A DNA stretch of 17,464 nt from Pseudomonadota bacterium (lineage in GTDB: Bacteria > Pseudomonadota > Alphaproteobacteria > Acetobacterales > Acetobacteraceae). The stretch spans positions 1 through 17,464 of the forward strand of contig JAKCCP010000411.1 in assembly GCA_021841985.1 (NCBI GenBank), in the 5' to 3' direction. Below, piece after piece: positions 14,866-17,464 of this stretch (the stretch's first letter is position 1; every line of letters begins with the position of its first letter). A program made the position numbers and the translations under genes. The notes under the pieces were generated by a model that saw nothing but the letters and a program-made list of their open reading frames with translations, was not told the DNA's origin and did no database searches.

Positions 14866-17464
14866 ATGATGACGCGCCCCATCGCCCCGATCTGGACGCG
14901 CCGGCGCTTGCCGCCGGCCGCCGACCCCGTCGCCGCCGCGCGCCTGATCGAGGAGATCGCCGCCGGCGGGCGGGCCTGGGCGCGCTCGGCCGAGGGCGCC
15001 GCCCTGCTCGCAGCGATCGGCGGCAATAGTCCGTTCCTCGCCGATCTCGCGCGCCGCGAGAGCCCGACCCTCGACGAGATTTTCGCCGATGGCCCGCGCC
15101 CGGCGCTGACCGCGATCAATGCCGGGCTCGGTACGTGCCCGCCGACGCTCGCCCGCGTCGAAATCGCGCGGCGGCTCAGGGTGGCCAAGCGGCGCGCCGC
15201 CCTGATCATCGCCCTCGCCGATATCGCCGGCGTCTTCCGGCTCGAAGACGTCACCGCGGCGCTCAGCGCTTTCGCCGAGGCCGCCCTTCGTCTCGCGACC
15301 GCCCATCTCCTCGCCGACGCGGCGGCAAGCGGCGCGCTTCGCCTCCCCGACCGCGCCCGGCCGACGCGGGGCGCCGGCTTCGTCGTGCTCGCGCTCGGCA
15401 AGCTCGGCGGGCGCGAACTGAATTATTCCAGTGATATCGATCTCGTCTTGTTGCATGATCCGGCCGCCCATCCCTACCACGAGGAAGGGATCGGCGCCCA
15501 GTTCACGCGCATCGCCCGGGCGCTGGTTTCGCTTCTGGAAACGCGCGACGCCGATGGCTACGTGTTCCGCACCGATCTCCGGCTCCGCCCCGACCCCGCG
15601 GCGACGCCGCCCTCGGTGAGCCTGCCCGCCGCCATCGCCTATTACGAGAGCCTCGGCCAGAGCTGGGAGCGCGCGGCGCTGCTCAAGGCGCGGCCGGTCG
15701 CCGGCGATCTCGCGCTCGGGCGGGCTTTCCTCGCGGCGATCCGGCCCTTCATCTGGCGCCGCGGCGTCGATTTCGCGCTGATCCATGATATCGGCGCGAT
15801 GCGCCGGCGGATCGAGGCCGAGCAGCGGCGGATCGGCGCCGGCGACCGGCTCGCCCGCCTGCACGGTCACGACCTCAAGCTTGGCCAGGGCGGGATTCGC
15901 GAGATCGAATTCCTGGTCCAGACCCTGCAACTGGTCTGGGGCGGACGCGATCCCGGGCTCCGCGCGCCGGCGACCCTGCCGGCGCTCGTCCATCTCCGCC
16001 GCGCCGGCCATCTGGCGCCGGAGAGCGCGCGCGCCTTGGCCGCCGCCTATCGCTTTCTCCGCCGCGGCGAGCACCGGCTGCAAATGATCGCCGATCGCCA
16101 GACCCAGCGCCTGCCGGAAGGCGAGGCCGAACTCGCGCGTTTTGCCCTGTTCCTCGGCTTTGCCGGAACACGGGCGTTTCTCGCGCGGCTTTCGCGCCAT
16201 CTCGCTGCGGTCGCGCGGCATTACCGGGAGGTGTTCGAAGCCGTGCCGGCGGCGCCGGCGGCGCTCGATTTCAGCGGCCCGGAGCCGGCGGCGGCGACGC
16301 TGGCGGCGGTGCGCGACATGGGATTCGCGCGGCCCGAGGCGGTGGCCGCGGCGGTGCGCGGCTGGCTTTCCGGCCGGGTGCGGGCGCTGCGCTCGGCGCG
16401 GGCGCGGGAATTGCTGACCGAGATGCTGCCGCGCCTCCTCGCCGCGTTCGGGGCGCAGGCCGATCCCGAAGCCGCTTTCGCCCGCCTGCAGGCGTTTTTG
16501 GAGCGCCTTCCCGCCGGGGTGCAGCTTTTCTCGCTGTTTCAGCACAACCCGGCGCTGATCGCGCGGATCGCGGCCATCCTCGGCGCCGCCCCGGCGCTCG
16601 CCGAGCATCTCGCCCGCGCCCCGGGCGCCATCGAGGGGTTGCTCGCCCCGGAGGCACCACCATCGCCCGCTCGCGTGCTCGCCGAACGGCTCGCCGATGC
16701 CGATGATCTGGAAGCGGCGATCGGCATCATCCGCATGGTCGTGCGGGAAGAGAATTTTCGCCTCTCGGTCGCGCTGATGGAGGGCCGGATCGCGATCGAC
16801 GACGCCGGAGAGGCCCGGACCGCGGTCGCCGATGCCGCGCTCAAAGCCCTGCTCGCGCGGGGTCTCGCCGATCACGCGGCGCGCTTCGGGGCGCTCCCCG
16901 GCGGCGCGATGGCGGTGGTGGTGCTCGGCAAAGCCGGCTCGCGGGAGATGATGGCGGGCTCGGATCTCGATCTGATGCTGATCTATGACCACCCCGAAAG
17001 TGCCACCGAGAGCGACGGCGCCCCCGGGGGCGCCGTCGGGGGGGCCGTCGGGGGCGCGCGGCGTTTGCCGGCCGGGCAATGGTTTCTGCGCGCGGCGCAA
17101 GGCTTCGTCGCCGCCCTCACCGCGCCGGACGCCGACGGCCCGCTCTATGCCGTCGATATGCGGCTTCGCCCCTCGGGCAATAAGGGGCCGGTCGCGGTCG
17201 CGCTCGGCGCCTTCATCCGCTACCACGCGGAGGCGGCGTGGACCTGGGAGCGGATGGCGCTGACGCGGGCGCGGGTGCTCGCCGCGGCGCCGGAATTCGC
17301 GGACCGGGTGCGGGCGGCGATCGCCGACGCGATCGCCGGCGCAGCACCCGCGGCGAGGGTGCGGGCGGATGCCGCCGCGATGCGCGGGCGGCTGGCCCGC
17401 GACCATCCGCCGGCCGGGCCGTTCGACGTGAAATACCGCGAAGGCGGGCTGATCGAGGTCGAGT
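14866..17464 (+). CDS. glnE: Glutamine synthetase adenylyltransferase/deadenylylase GlnE, partial (3' end beyond window)
   Basis: GlnE attaches AMP to, and removes it from, a tyrosine on glutamine synthetase, switching ammonium assimilation off and on. The frame is open for 866 codons to the window edge with no stop, so the C-terminus is missing. Both nucleotidyltransferase domains are visible. The N-terminal deadenylylase has GKLGGRELNYSSDIDL (residues 178-193; D190, D192) and GQGGIREIEFLVQ. The C-terminal adenylyltransferase has GKAGSREMMAGSDLDL (688-703; D700, D702), MRLRPSGNKGPV and, at the edge, FDVKYREGGLIEVE. The start is ATG 14866 or the adjacent ATG 14869; neither has a good ribosome site. 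A Gly-rich triple repeat interrupts the C-terminal catalytic domain. PII, such as the GlnK encoded in this window, is the known partner that sets its direction. Confidence 0.95.
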   Translation, partial: MMTRPIAPIWTRRRLPPAADPVAAARLIEEIAAGGRAWARSAEGAALLAAIGGNSPFLADLARRESPTLDEIFADGPRPALTAINAGLGTCPPTLARVEIARRLRVAKRRAALIIALADIAGVFRLEDVTAALSAFAEAALRLATAHLLADAAASGALRLPDRARPTRGAGFVVLALGKLGGRELNYSSDIDLVLLHDPAAHPYHEEGIGAQFTRIARALVSLLETRDADGYVFRTDLRLRPDPAATPPSVSLPAAIAYYESLGQSWERAALLKARPVAGDLALGRAFLAAIRPFIWRRGVDFALIHDIGAMRRRIEAEQRRIGAGDRLARLHGHDLKLGQGGIREIEFLVQTLQLVWGGRDPGLRAPATLPALVHLRRAGHLAPESARALAAAYRFLRRGEHRLQMIADRQTQRLPEGEAELARFALFLGFAGTRAFLARLSRHLAAVARHYREVFEAVPAAPAALDFSGPEPAAATLAAVRDMGFARPEAVAAAVRGWLSGRVRALRSARARELLTEMLPRLLAAFGAQADPEAAFARLQAFLERLPAGVQLFSLFQHNPALIARIAAILGAAPALAEHLARAPGAIEGLLAPEAPPSPARVLAERLADADDLEAAIGIIRMVVREENFRLSVALMEGRIAIDDAGEARTAVADAALKALLARGLADHAARFGALPGGAMAVVVLGKAGSREMMAGSDLDLMLIYDHPESATESDGAPGGAVGGAVGGARRLPAGQWFLRAAQGFVAALTAPDADGPLYAVDMRLRPSGNKGPVAVALGAFIRYHAEAAWTWERMALTRARVLAAAPEFADRVRAAIADAIAGAAPAARVRADAAAMRGRLARDHPPAGPFDVKYREGGLIEVE
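17026..17061 (+). repeat. In-frame 12-bp tandem repeat inside glnE
   Basis: Three consecutive 12-base units, GGGGGCGCCGTC, GGGGGGGCCGTC and GGGGGCGCGCGG, encode GGAV-GGAV-GGAR. They sit after the SDLDL catalytic strand and before the RLPAGQWF helix, where GlnE proteins normally have a short loop. The repeat keeps the frame, so the enzyme should stay intact with a longer flexible loop. Confidence 0.8.

Noticed and set aside
14848..17406. 852-codon open frame on the minus strand opposite glnE
   Set aside because: It is antisense to a frame with both GlnE catalytic domains. Its predicted product is low-complexity, rich in Arg, Gly, Glu and Ala, as expected of a shadow frame in very GC-rich DNA.

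Overview
The window looks like chromosome from a very GC-rich alphaproteobacterium, most likely in or near Acetobacteraceae (Rhodospirillales). This rests on base composition (a sampled glnE line is about 72% G+C), the GlnK-AmtB and GlnE/YhdP gene neighbourhoods, and the protein styles; no marker gene is present to prove it. The first ~800 bases are different: two sampled lines give about 45-48% G+C, and they carry one glycosyltransferase gene that looks acquired.

Layout, left to right: (1) a low-GC family 2 glycosyltransferase (+), possibly shortened at its C-terminus; (2) a compact three-gene heavy-metal-type RND efflux operon on the minus strand, in the order outer-membrane factor, periplasmic adaptor, inner-membrane pump, with both junctions fused by 4-bp GTGA stop/start overlaps; (3) a small secreted protein of unknown function (minus) built from two similar ~30-residue helical units; (4) a UbiH-type FAD monooxygenase for ubiquinone synthesis (minus); (5) divergently, a glnK-amtB ammonium sensing and uptake operon (+) with a plausible sigma-54 promoter and a strong terminator; (6) a Tat-type N-acetylmuramoyl-L-alanine amidase (+); (7) a large YhdP/AsmA-like envelope protein (minus); and (8) glnE (+), the glutamine synthetase adenylyltransferase/deadenylylase, which is cut by the window's right edge and has no stop in the window.

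GlnK, AmtB and GlnE belong to one nitrogen-control circuit: PII proteins sense nitrogen status, block AmtB, and tune GlnE's modification of glutamine synthetase. The amidase, YhdP-like protein, RND system and small secreted protein are all envelope functions.

The clearest unexplained structure is a ~95-bp intergenic repeat present twice, in inverted orientation (7146-7240 and 11537-11626). It shares a 36-nt identical block. Each copy sits just after a stop codon (ubiH and the amidase gene) and carries two hairpins, one of which shows a compensatory base-pair change between copies. I see no CRISPR array, cas gene, tRNA, rRNA, transposase or defence system.
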